A DNA stretch of 64,000 nt. It comes from Flectonema sp. DT1601 (taxonomy: Eukaryota; Euglenozoa; Diplonemea; Diplonemida; Diplonemidae). The stretch is taken from assembly GCA_964019425.1 (NCBI GenBank), contig OZ025785.1, forward strand, positions 78,501 to 142,500. Reading direction: 5' to 3'. The translations under genes were made by a program, and so were the position numbers. The notes under the pieces are model-generated. The model searched no databases, had not been told where the DNA came from, and was given only the letters and a program-made list of their open reading frames with translations. Below, piece by piece: positions 55,226-64,000 of this stretch. Every line of letters starts with the position of its first letter. Position 1 is the first letter of the stretch.

Positions 55226-58200
55226 TTATATCCGATTGTTTCGAAATCGCTCCTTCAAAATCATTCCAACGACATCACTGCAATCTTCCAATCCCTTGAA
55301 ATCTTTCTCAGTCAGTTTTGTATTCTCTAAGAAAGATCTCCCTATTGTAGTCACTTTTTGAAAACTGGAAATATCGATGGAGGTGAGTGACTCGCAGTTA
55401 ATAATAAAGTCATCGCCAACACTCGTAACTTCACTCAAGGAAGACAAATCCACGCTAGTCAGAGAACTTGAGTATTGCAAGAATCCATCTCCTATTTCAG
55501 TCAGCTTCTTCAAACCTGCAACATCGATGGAGGTGAGGGACTCACAGTGACTAATAAAGCGATCGCCAACACTCGTTACTTCACTCAAGGAAGACAAATC
55601 CACGCTAGTCAGAGACTTTGAATAATGCAAGAATCCATATCCTATTTCAGTCAGCTTCTTCAAACCGGAAACATCGATGGAGGTGAGGGACTCACAGTGA
55701 CTAATAAATTGATCGCCAACACTCGTAACTTCACTCAAGGAAGACAAATCCACGCTAGTCAGACACTTTAAACTATGCAAGAATCTATTTGGTATTATAG
55801 TCAGTTTCTGAAAACCGGAAACATCGATGGAGGTGAGGGACTCACAGTGACTAATAAAGCGATCGCCAACACTCGTAACTTCACTCAAGGAAGACAAATC
55901 CACGCTAGTCAGAGACTTTGAATTATGCAAGAAACAATTTCCTATTGTAGTCAGCTTCTTCAAACCTGAAACATCGATGAAGGTGAGGGACTCACAGTTA
56001 ATAATAAAGTGATCGCCAACACTCGTAACTTCACTCAAGGAAGACAAATCCACGCTAGTCAGAGACTTTGAATTATGCAAGAAACAATTTCCTATTGTAG
56101 TCAGCTTCTTCAAACCTGAAACATCGATGGAGGTGAGGGACTCACAGTGACTAATAAATTGATCGCCAACACTCGTAACTTCACTCAAGGAAGACAAATC
56201 CACGCTAGTCAGACACTTTGAAGTACTCAAGAATCCATATCTTATTTCAGTCAGCTTCTTCAAACTGGAAACATCGATGGAGGTGAGGGACTCACAGTGA
56301 CTAATAAAGTTATTGCCAACACTCGTAACTTCACTCAAGGAAGACAAATCCACGCTAGTCAGACACTTTAAACTATGCAAGAAGCTATTTGGTATTTTAG
56401 TCAGTTTCTGAAAACCGGAAACATCGATGGAGGTGAGGGACTCACAGTGACTAATAAAGCGATCGCCAACACTCGTAACTTCACTCAAGGAAGACAAATC
56501 CACGCTAGTCAGACACTTTGAATTATGCAAGAATTCATCTCTTATTTCAGTCAGCTTCTTCAAACTGGAAACATCGATGGAGGTGAGGGACTCACAGTTA
56601 CTAATAAAGTGATCGCCAACACTCGTAACTTCACTCAAGGAAGACAAATCCACGCTAGTCAGACACTTTGAATTATGCAAGAAACAATTTCCTATTGTAG
56701 TCAGCTTCTTCAAACCTGAAACATCGATGGAGGTGAGGGACTCACAGTTACTAATAAAGTGATCGCCAACACTCGTAACTTCACTCAAGGAAGACAAATC
56801 CACGCTAGTCAGAGACTTTGAATTATGCAAGAAACAATTTCCTATTGTAGTCAGCTTCTTCAAACCTGAAACATCGATGGAGGTGAGGGACTCACAGTGA
56901 CTAATAAATTGATCGCCAACACTCGTTACTTCACTCAAGGAAGACAAATCCACGCTAGTCAGACACTTTGAATTATGCAAGAATTCATCTCTTATTTCAG
57001 TCAGCTTCTTCAAACCGGAAACATCGATAGAGGTGAGGGACTCACAGTGACTAATAAAGTTATCGCCAACACTCGTTACTTCACTCAAGGAAGACAAATC
57101 CACGCTAGTCAGACACTTTGAATTATGCAAGAATTCATCTCTTATTTCAGTCAGCTTCTTCAAACCGGAAACATCGATAGAGGTGAGGGACTCACAGTGA
57201 CTAATAAAGTTATCGCCAACACTCGTTACTTCACTCAAGGAAGACAAATCCACGCTAGTCAGACACTTTGAATTACGCAAGAATCTATTTGGTATTTTAG
57301 TCAGTTTCTGAAAACCGGAAACATCGATGGAGGTGAGGGACTCACAGTTTCTAACAAAGTCGTCGCCAATGCTGGTTACTTTACTCAGACAGGATAAATT
57401 AACGTGAGTCAGAGACTTCAAGTTGTTCAAGAATTCGCAGGGGATGGCCGTCACATTGTACAAAGAAGTGAAATCGATTGACGTCAGCGAGTCACAACCG
57501 TCTGACAGGAACTCTTGCTCAAATGCAGTGCAACGGCTGCAGTTGGTGAATGACAACCGACGGATGCAAGACGGAAGCATCTTAACACAATCACCAGAAA
57601 GGGTGCCTTCATCGTCGATATATTCTGAGGCATCGAAGACACACAACATGTCGGGATTTTGTGTGAACAAATTGTCAATTCGAGTACGAAGATGTGAAGT
57701 TCTCAACTCCTCCGCAGTCACAACACGTTCAGACCGAGGCAATTTGTATGTTCTTTTCACAGTACCCCAGTTGTTCGAATCTTCCAGCTCACGGAGGATC
57801 CCGGCACCCCATGAGGTGTTGTCAAATTCGGATTTTACTTTTTCCTTCCCCGAGGAGGAGAGTCTCGGCCAGTCCAGCAACAGGAAGAGTTCCTTCCTGA
57901 GTTGGGGTGAGACACCATCCTCTGAAGTAGTCAGGCTCAAGTAACCAATTCGAACTGTCTCGAAATACTCATCCTCGTTCAGCAGCCGAGGGAAGCAGGT
58001 GGACGAGAATACATTCCTCAGGTCATCTTCGACCGGCTCCAACTTCCCGTCCCCCTTGAGATCAGCTTTAACAAACCCGATATCGGCACACTTCATGTCA
58101 GGATGCAAGGAAAGGGTTCCCAGTAATCGCGAGCTTCCTTCCACCAACTTCGCCGACTCCTTCTCCCTCGCCACCCGGTGTACTTCCTTGTACGTCGTCA

Positions 58201-58384
58201 ATTCAGTCGCAGCCTCAGCATCCGTCATTCCAACCATGATCTCCTCCGACGATCTGAGAACTTCGGAAAAGCTGTCCATCAGCGCCCCCGACTCCTCCTT
58301 CCGACTCACCACTTCCACCAGCAGCTTCGCCATGAACCTCTGATGGCTCCTCAAAACAAAGGACAGGGAATCGACAGTTGCCAT
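55226..58384 (-). CDS. LRR family gene 10 (14 double repeats)
   Basis: The longest member, 1052 aa: the shared N-terminal domain, fourteen 50-aa double repeats in strict 150-bp register and the type B C-terminus (RNNRI). The N-terminal domain differs from most members in one block (IGYLSLTTSEDGVSPQ and SSSGKEKVKSEFD), a variant otherwise seen only in the inverted piece at 26826-27240. Repeats ending near 57000-57250 are nearly identical in DNA, as are those around 55900-56130, showing recent unit duplication. No signal peptide or membrane segment. Intact. Confidence 0.85.
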   Translation of the reverse strand: MATVDSLSFVLRSHQRFMAKLLVEVVSRKEESGALMDSFSEVLRSSEEIMVGMTDAEAATELTTYKEVHRVAREKESAKLVEGSSRLLGTLSLHPDMKCADIGFVKADLKGDGKLEPVEDDLRNVFSSTCFPRLLNEDEYFETVRIGYLSLTTSEDGVSPQLRKELFLLLDWPRLSSSGKEKVKSEFDNTSWGAGILRELEDSNNWGTVKRTYKLPRSERVVTAEELRTSHLRTRIDNLFTQNPDMLCVFDASEYIDDEGTLSGDCVKMLPSCIRRLSFTNCSRCTAFEQEFLSDGCDSLTSIDFTSLYNVTAIPCEFLNNLKSLTHVNLSCLSKVTSIGDDFVRNCESLTSIDVSGFQKLTKIPNRFLRNSKCLTSVDLSSLSEVTSVGDNFISHCESLTSIDVSGLKKLTEIRDEFLHNSKCLTSVDLSSLSEVTSVGDNFISHCESLTSIDVSGLKKLTEIRDEFLHNSKCLTSVDLSSLSEVTSVGDQFISHCESLTSIDVSGLKKLTTIGNCFLHNSKSLTSVDLSSLSEVTSVGDHFISNCESLTSIDVSGLKKLTTIGNCFLHNSKCLTSVDLSSLSEVTSVGDHFISNCESLTSIDVSSLKKLTEIRDEFLHNSKCLTSVDLSSLSEVTSVGDRFISHCESLTSIDVSGFQKLTKIPNSFLHSLKCLTSVDLSSLSEVTSVGNNFISHCESLTSIDVSSLKKLTEIRYGFLSTSKCLTSVDLSSLSEVTSVGDQFISHCESLTSIDVSGLKKLTTIGNCFLHNSKSLTSVDLSSLSEVTSVGDHFIINCESLTFIDVSGLKKLTTIGNCFLHNSKSLTSVDLSSLSEVTSVGDRFISHCESLTSIDVSGFQKLTIIPNRFLHSLKCLTSVDLSSLSEVTSVGDQFISHCESLTSIDVSGLKKLTEIGYGFLHYSKSLTSVDLSSLSEVTSVGDRFISHCESLTSIDVAGLKKLTEIGDGFLQYSSSLTSVDLSSLSEVTSVGDDFIINCESLTSIDISSFQKVTTIGRSFLENTKLTEKDFKGLEDCSDVVGMILKERFRNNRI

Positions 58385-59226
58385 TATTTTTAAACTGGAT
58401 GAGTTTCTGGTGATGAAGAATTAATTCAAAGGATACGTAACTTCAATTCAAGAACGTAATTCACATGATAACTGACACCAGAGAACAATCATCGCTACTC
58501 ACTATGACTGCGGAATTAATTAATTTAAATACTTGTATTGCGTGTACTTCATGGAGGGGTGAAACTTTCACAATGTAAAAACAATAACAACTTTAGGTAT
58601 TAATACAAAAAGAATCGGCAGCTCACTAAATAATTCTCACACTTTGTTTTTTTCTTTGTGCGCAACCAGACCCCTTAATATGTAAACACTTCTCTAATTT
58701 CTTTTAGGAACGCACGTATTTCACTCTACCCTAGATATTTAAACACTACCCCAGTTCTTTCTTTTTTTTTCATGACCTTACATATTTGTGTTCAACCTTC
58801 CAAGCACGTCTCGAAGGTTCGTCAGCAGGATTCTCCTTCGACGATCCATTCGAATGTGAGATTTCGGAGAGTCACACGACAACAGGTCGGGTTACACCAG
58901 ACTTGTTCCTGCAAATAGCTGAAATCAATTCCGTTTAAATAAATATGGTCTGCAACAAAATAATGGATTGAAAGGTTACTACTTTAGTACTGACGTCATT
59001 ATTGATCTTCGGAATTGAATCTTAACGTCTTCTGATGTTGTCCAAGTTCAATTTATGTTATTTATCACCAACACTGAACACCAACAGAAGGGATTCAAAT
59101 GTTTTATTAAAACTGACTGCTCTGAATTTCATTACAAACATCAGCCGTCTTCCTTAAGAAGAGGAAGTAAAAAGATATTAACGCCCCAGTCAAGGAATAT
59201 AATTACTTACTAATGGCTCAAGGTAA
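58385..59226. repeat. Duplicated intergenic block, shortened copy
   Basis: Matches 54138-55225 but lacks about 240 bp. The jump falls at a repeated TTTAGGTATTAATACAAAA, present twice in the longer copies, so the loss is explained by recombination between short direct repeats. Confidence 0.8.
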
Positions 59227-61029
59227 TTATATCCGATTGTTTCGAAATCGCTCCTTCAAAATCATTCCAACGACATCACTGCAATCTTCCAATCCCTTGA
59301 AATCTTTCTCAGTCAGTTTTGTATTCTCTAAGAAAGATCTCCCTATTGTAGTCACTTTTTGAAAACTGGAAATATCGATGGAGGTGAGGGACTCGCAGTT
59401 ACTAATAAAGCAATCGCCAACACTCGTAACTTCACTCAGGGAAGACAAATCCACGCTAGTCAGAGAACTTGAGTATTGCAAGAATCCATCTCCTATTTCA
59501 GTCAGCTTCTTCAAACCTGCAACATCGATGGAGGTGAGGGACTCACAGTGACTAATAAAGCGATCGCCAACACTCGTAACTTCACTCAAGGAAGACAAAT
59601 CCACGCTAGTCAGAGAACTTGAGTATTGCAAGAATCCATCTCCTATTTCAGTCAGCTTCTTCAAACCTGCAACATCGATGGAGGTGAGGGACTCACAGTC
59701 ACTAATAAAGTCATCGCCAATGCTCGTAACTTCAATCAAGGAAGACAAATCCACACTAGTCAGAAAACTTGAGTATTGCAAGAATCCATATCTTATTTCA
59801 GTCAGCTTCTTCAAACCTGAAACATCGATGGAGGTGAGTGACTCACAGTTTCTAACAAACTCATTGCCAACACTCGTTACTTCACTAAAGGAAGACAAAT
59901 CCACGCTAGTCAGAGACATTGAATTATGCAAGAATCTACTTCCTATTGTAGTCAGCTTCTGAAAACCGGAAACATCGATAGAGGTGAGGGACTCACAATT
60001 ATTAATAAAGTAATCGCCAACACTCGTTACTTCACTCAGACAGGATAAATTAACGTGAGTCAGAGACTTCAAGTTGTTCAAGAACGTGCTGGGGATGATC
60101 GTCACATTGTACAAAGAAGTGAAATCGATTGACGTCAGCGAGTCACAACTGTCTGACAGGAACTCTTGCTCAAATGCAGTGCAACGGCTGCAGTTGGTGA
60201 ATGACAACCGACGGATAGAAGACGGAAGCATCTCAACACAATCACTAGAAAGGGTGCCTTCATCGTCGATATATTCTGAGGCATCGAAGACACACAACAT
60301 GTCGGGATTTAGTCCGAACAAAATGTCAATTCGAGTACGAAGATGTGAAGTTTTCAACTCCTCCGCAGTCACAACACGTTCAGGCCATTTGTATGTTCTT
60401 TTCACAGTACCCCAGTTGTTCGAATCTTCCAGCTCACGGAGGATCCCGGCACCCCATGAGGTGTTGTCAAATTGGGATTTGACTTCTTCCTTCGAAGAGT
60501 TGGAGAGTCTCGGCCAGTCAAGCAGCAGGAAGAGTTCCTTCCTGAGTTGGGCTGGGACACCCTCTTCTGTTTCACCCATGCCCAAGTAACCAATTTGAAG
60601 TGTGTTGAAATACTCATCCTCGTTCAGCAGCCGAGGGAAGCAGGTGGACGAGAATACATTCCTCAGGTCATCTTCGACCAACTCCAACTTCCCGTCCCCC
60701 TTGAGATCAGCTTTAACAAACCCGATATCGGCACACTTCATGTCAGGATGCAAGGAAAGGGTTCCCAGTAATCGCGAGCTTCCTTCCACCAACTTCGCCG
60801 ACTCCTTCTCCCTCGCCACCCGGTGTACTTCCTTGTACGTCGTCAATTCAGTCGCAGCCTCAGCATCCGTCATTCCAACCATGATCTCCTCCGACGATCT
60901 GAGAACTTCTGAAAAGCTGTCCATCAGCGCCCCCGACTCCTCCTTCCGACTCACCACTTCCACGAGCAGCTTCGCCATGAACCTCTGATGGCTCCTCAAA
61001 ACAAAGGACAGGGAATCGACAGTTGCCAT
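59227..61029 (-). CDS. LRR family gene 11 (5 double repeats)
   Basis: This 600-aa type B member has the shared N-terminal domain (NTLQIGYLGMGETEEGVP variant), five 50-aa double repeats and the RNNRI end. Its first and last repeats and its 3' flank are nearly the same as those of the gene at 55226-58384, and it shares FGLNPDMLC with the gene at 32732-34234, so it is a mosaic. Two neighbouring units (59460-59700) are almost identical. Intact. It is the last LRR copy in the window; its 5' flank is cut off after about 60 bp. Confidence 0.85.
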   Translation of the reverse strand: MATVDSLSFVLRSHQRFMAKLLVEVVSRKEESGALMDSFSEVLRSSEEIMVGMTDAEAATELTTYKEVHRVAREKESAKLVEGSSRLLGTLSLHPDMKCADIGFVKADLKGDGKLELVEDDLRNVFSSTCFPRLLNEDEYFNTLQIGYLGMGETEEGVPAQLRKELFLLLDWPRLSNSSKEEVKSQFDNTSWGAGILRELEDSNNWGTVKRTYKWPERVVTAEELKTSHLRTRIDILFGLNPDMLCVFDASEYIDDEGTLSSDCVEMLPSSIRRLSFTNCSRCTAFEQEFLSDSCDSLTSIDFTSLYNVTIIPSTFLNNLKSLTHVNLSCLSEVTSVGDYFINNCESLTSIDVSGFQKLTTIGSRFLHNSMSLTSVDLSSFSEVTSVGNEFVRNCESLTSIDVSGLKKLTEIRYGFLQYSSFLTSVDLSSLIEVTSIGDDFISDCESLTSIDVAGLKKLTEIGDGFLQYSSSLTSVDLSSLSEVTSVGDRFISHCESLTSIDVAGLKKLTEIGDGFLQYSSSLTSVDLSSLSEVTSVGDCFISNCESLTSIDISSFQKVTTIGRSFLENTKLTEKDFKGLEDCSDVVGMILKERFRNNRI

Positions 61030-61214
61030 TTTTTTTAAACTGGATGAGTTTCTGGTGATGAAGAATTAATTCAAAGGATACGTAACTGTAATGCAAGAAT
61101 GAAGGAAGCTGAACAGCGGGTTTCAAAAAAAAAAAATAAAAAAAAATAATCTTTTTTTTATTTTATTTATAAACATCACAGCAATATTGCTGGAAATTGG
61201 ACAACCGGAGAAGG

Positions 61215-61247
<33 letters not shown>

Positions 61248-61251
61248 ATCA

Positions 61252-62481
61252 TCAGAACCCAGGACCCCTCGCATCAATTTCCCAGACGGACTCAACGGTT
61301 GGATTTTCCGATAATATTTCATTTGATGACGTTGTGAGTTTTGAACTTCTAAAAGCGACAACATGATCATGCATATTAAAAGTCGGATCAACGTGACCAG
61401 GTTGTAATAAAAGTTTGTCTCCAACATCAGGAAGGAGGTTGGAATCCTCACAAATTATTTTGAAGTGTTCATCTCCTCCATTTACAGTTTGAAATGATGA
61501 GTTACCATACCATCTAGGAGGTCCACTATCAATACTATGGGATTTGATTCCAGCATCTACTACGATCCATGATGTGTCTTTACGTATTGTCTTAGACATT
61601 ACAGTTGTTAAAATGAATAGACTGGCTTTCCATTTGCTATCTCCTTCTTCAACAGTTGGTTCTGATGTTAAGTTTTTTGAATAATCAACGTCGTTGAATA
61701 AATAGCTGCCGGGTTGGATTTCTGTGAACACACCACTGCTGAGTTCGAATTCCAGTGACCCTGATCCAGCTCCAGTAACGACAAAGTTATCAGAGTTATC
61801 GACGAGGTTTGAATCTATAATAGCATCTCTCACATTGGTGACAATGTTCGTAACTTTTGATATTTCAATTCTCATTTCTTCTTTTGATCTAATGTGTTGA
61901 GCAGCTCCTTGATAACCCTGAATTCCAATTAAAGATAATTTAGATTGCTGTTTTATCAACGAAGATAACTCAACTGCTTCAGAAACACTAGAAACTCCAC
62001 AACGATCTTGACCAACACCAACTTCAATTAAAATGTTAAAAAACACATCATGCTGCTCTGCTGCTTGTTGTAATTGAAGAATTCCAATCTCACTGTCGAC
62101 AGCACATCTGATAGTTGATACAGCTGACTGGTTCATTGCATTGCATAGGCGATCTAATTTTTTTTTTCCAATAATCTCATTCGACATGTAGATATCTTTT
62201 ATACCCGACATCATCATCGCTTCTGCTTCACAAACTTTAGCACAGCAAACTCCCTTCACAGGATTACCTCCAGACAGTTGTATTTTAGCAATCTCTGAAC
62301 ACTTGTGAGCCTTCACAATTGGTCTGATAGTTGCTTGTTTATGTCGAGTCATTGTTGAGTTAAACACCTTAGATAATCTTGTTATATTCTCATCCATTGC
62401 ATAAAGGTCAACACACAGAGCTGGGGTATCAACTTCTCTCAATGTCTCTCCTACTAAGGCTGGAGTGTATCTTTTTAACAT
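61252..62481 (-). CDS. Fold-type III PLP enzyme, D-threonine aldolase/D-serine dehydratase-like
   Basis: This 409-aa protein belongs to the alanine-racemase-like PLP family that acts on D-hydroxy amino acids. VDTPALCVDL opens the barrel and RPIVKAHK carries the PLP lysine (near residue 58). EVGVGQDRCG, the glycine-rich VTGAGSGSLEFE and a C-terminal metal site in QPGHVDPTFNMHD follow. The HxD form of that site is the one described for D-threonine aldolases, whereas eukaryotic D-serine dehydratases usually have HxC. D-threonine aldolase or D-threo-hydroxyaspartate-type activity is therefore a reasonable guess. Length is normal for the family. A TATTTTATATAG acceptor-like site lies 32 nt upstream of the start, and the leader then has a poly-A run. 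Single-copy gene outside the LRR block. Confidence 0.85.
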   Translation of the reverse strand: MLKRYTPALVGETLREVDTPALCVDLYAMDENITRLSKVFNSTMTRHKQATIRPIVKAHKCSEIAKIQLSGGNPVKGVCCAKVCEAEAMMMSGIKDIYMSNEIIGKKKLDRLCNAMNQSAVSTIRCAVDSEIGILQLQQAAEQHDVFFNILIEVGVGQDRCGVSSVSEAVELSSLIKQQSKLSLIGIQGYQGAAQHIRSKEEMRIEISKVTNIVTNVRDAIIDSNLVDNSDNFVVTGAGSGSLEFELSSGVFTEIQPGSYLFNDVDYSKNLTSEPTVEEGDSKWKASLFILTTVMSKTIRKDTSWIVVDAGIKSHSIDSGPPRWYGNSSFQTVNGGDEHFKIICEDSNLLPDVGDKLLLQPGHVDPTFNMHDHVVAFRSSKLTTSSNEILSENPTVESVWEIDARGPGF

Positions 62482-62998
62482 TTCTTTCTTTTTTTTTTTT
62501 TTTGGTTTGTATGCTATATAAAATACGATGAGTAGAAGTGAACTAAAAAGACAAAATTTTTGAGCGAAATAATCAGAAAGTTATTCAAAAGATTATTATA
62601 AGTAAATAAGTTCATTTTCAAATCTCTGAAGGGTTCCTAAAAGAGTTTCCATTTTTTTTTTTTCCAAATTCAGTCTTGTAAAGATGAAAAAACAGTTTTT
62701 AAAAAAAATAATATCCACACAAATCTAACTAATTAAGATACTAATTATTTTGTTTGTTGTTTTTTTTTTTTTTTGCGTAACCAATACAAAAAATCTCAAA
62801 GGATCATGAAAGTTACGCTGCCACAATTCTCATATAAAAAACAGATCGTCAAAAACACTCCCTTTTTTTGGAGGGAGGTTAGAATCTATTGCCATATTAT
62901 ATAACTTCTGTAGTAAAGACTAATCCCGTGAGTCTACTCGACAAGGTGGTTCACCTTTTTTGGTTGTTGACTTCCTGATTGTAATAGAGAAGTTTTAT
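62482..62998. other. Intergenic, AT-rich
   Basis: Homopolymer T runs at about 62488-62503, 62653-62662 and 62759-62774, and the leader of the PLP enzyme gene. I see no gene. Confidence 0.5.
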
Positions 62999-64000
62999 TT
63001 ATAGCTTTACGTGGTTCCCAGATTCACCATCCCACGAGCATTGAGCAACCCAAGTGTTGTGTCTAAGAACCATCCCATTAAAAAGTTCTGAAAGGGCTGG
63101 AAGGCATTTCTGCCTCCGAGCTTTCATATTTTTTAATTTTTGAAGAGAATTAGCTGACTGAGATTCTGGAAATGGTGAGAACGGAGCTTTAGCGTAGATG
63201 GGAGCAGCGAGAGTTGCATTGGCCGCTGCGAAGTTGAACGCGATGTCATCGCAGAGAAGCTCATCAACAACTGGTCTGAGGATTGGTTCAGACTGTTCGT
63301 AGGCTTTCCAAAGTTTTTTATGACCGATTAGAGATCTCGGTAGAGATATTGAATAAGCTTTTCTACCATAACTATCTGTATGTCTTGGGTAGTAAACCCA
63401 ACCATCTGAATTACGATGACCTGACCTACTCGCTGACTTCTCAACTGCTCGTTCGTTGTCAGAGTGACTTCTGACATCAATGCCAACGATTCGGTCGGGA
63501 GCACTTTTCCAAACTTCAAAAAGACATCGACCTCCTTTACTTTTTAAATCAATATCGTCATCCATGTTGAGGATAGCATCGGTGTAAACTTCACTAGCAA
63601 TCTTCCATCTATTGTCTAATCGATTGTGTGATTGCGGTAGTATTCGGAGCTTATTATCAATGTGGTTAGAGACGCTTTCAGGAACTTTGTTCAGATCACC
63701 ATTCCAAACAATTAATATTTCATGAACGAAGTCCCAGCTCTTAACTTCTTTTATAATAGAAACAAGTCTGTGAAACCTCTCACTTTTCGGATATGACATA
63801 AGTACGACTGTTAAGTTGTCAGTGTTTATTTTATTAAAATTATCTGATTCCCTCATTCTCATCTGTTGTTGTCGTTGATGTTGTTGTTGTCTTCCATTCT
63901 CAATATGTTTTCTATGTGTCAGTAGTAGTTCTCTATTTACCTTCTGTTCAACTTTTAAATCCTGTTTTAACCTCTCAATCTCTACAGTTTGATCAACAAC
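62999..64000 (-). CDS. GT64 (exostosin-like) glycosyltransferase, 5' end outside the window
   Basis: The frame is open from 62999 to the window edge, so the start is not seen. Residues encoded before the ATG at 63862 are Gln- and charge-rich (a stem or coiled coil, with THRKHIENGRQQQHQRQQQ). The catalytic domain has LTVVLMSYPKSERFHRLVS, NRWKIASEVYTDAILNMDDD (the DxD-type metal/UDP-sugar motif), VGIDVRSH, GWVYYPRH, YSISLPRSLIGHKKLW and VDELLCDDIAFNF, in the order of the EXTL2-type GT64 family. These are usually Golgi type II membrane enzymes using UDP-GlcNAc or UDP-GalNAc. The signal anchor would be upstream of the window. The substrate is not predictable from this. Confidence 0.85.
   Translation of the reverse strand, partial: VVDQTVEIERLKQDLKVEQKVNRELLLTHRKHIENGRQQQHQRQQQMRMRESDNFNKINTDNLTVVLMSYPKSERFHRLVSIIKEVKSWDFVHEILIVWNGDLNKVPESVSNHIDNKLRILPQSHNRLDNRWKIASEVYTDAILNMDDDIDLKSKGGRCLFEVWKSAPDRIVGIDVRSHSDNERAVEKSASRSGHRNSDGWVYYPRHTDSYGRKAYSISLPRSLIGHKKLWKAYEQSEPILRPVVDELLCDDIAFNFAAANATLAAPIYAKAPFSPFPESQSANSLQKLKNMKARRQKCLPALSELFNGMVLRHNTWVAQCSWDGESGNHVKL

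Noticed and set aside
11617-61029. CRISPR-like array, because of regular 150-bp repeats
   Set aside because: The repeats are in-frame coding LRR units with no spacer structure, in a eukaryotic genome.
1-64000. Kinetoplastid or euglenid origin, from one-strand gene order, polypyrimidine-AG leaders and BspA-like LRRs
   Set aside because: Cis introns in the NACHT and SecA-vWA genes, and NACHT-WD40/ART content, do not fit kinetoplastids. The lineage is left open.
1-64000. tRNA genes
   Set aside because: I looked for T-loop and anticodon-arm patterns near GTTCRA motifs and found no cloverleaf. A dedicated scan would be needed to exclude diverged ones.

Overview
The window is nuclear DNA from a eukaryote, probably a protist or another small eukaryote with short introns. 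The evidence is a Rab4-type GTPase, a GT64 glycosyltransferase, an NLR-like NACHT gene, short GT-AG introns of about 70-90 nt, a piggyBac and a pogo-like DNA transposon, and pieces of eukaryotic-type large-subunit rRNA. The DNA is AT-rich with many long homopolymer A/T tracts. I cannot name the lineage from sequence alone. Almost every gene reads on the minus strand.

Layout. Positions 1-8750 hold three ordinary single-copy genes: a Rab4-like GTPase, a cysteine-rich single-pass membrane protein and a DExH RNA helicase with an apparent N-terminal NYN-like nuclease domain. Positions 9.4-11.3 kb hold a decayed piggyBac element. From 11.6 to 34.2 kb and again from 49.2 to 61.0 kb lies an expanded family of leucine-rich-repeat (BspA-like, LRR_5-type) genes: eleven gene copies plus one small relic. 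All share one ~300-aa N-terminal domain and differ mainly in the number of 50-aa (150-bp) double repeats. Several are broken by start loss, frameshift, 5' deletion or internal inversion. Between the two blocks (34.5-48.6 kb) lie a decayed pogo-like DDE transposon, a NACHT-pentapeptide-WD40 gene, an ankyrin/ADP-ribosyltransferase-like gene sharing a near-identical exon segment with it, and a very large SecA-like ATPase fused to a von Willebrand A domain. The right end has a fold-type III PLP enzyme (D-threonine aldolase/D-serine dehydratase-like) and the 3' part of a GT64 glycosyltransferase that runs off the window.

The two LRR blocks are segmental duplicates. Intergenic DNA, 3' flanks, an embedded antisense LSU rRNA fragment and gene order all match between 25.8-34.3 kb and 49.2-58.4 kb, and the last unit is copied a third time at 58.4-61.0 kb. 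The mixture of a fast-evolving LRR family with NACHT, ART-like and SecA-vWA genes resembles a receptor/effector defence locus. That is inference from domain content and arrangement, not something the sequence proves.

Several genes have a polypyrimidine tract ending in AG 7-75 nt upstream of the start codon. This suggests either 5'-UTR introns or spliced-leader trans-splicing.
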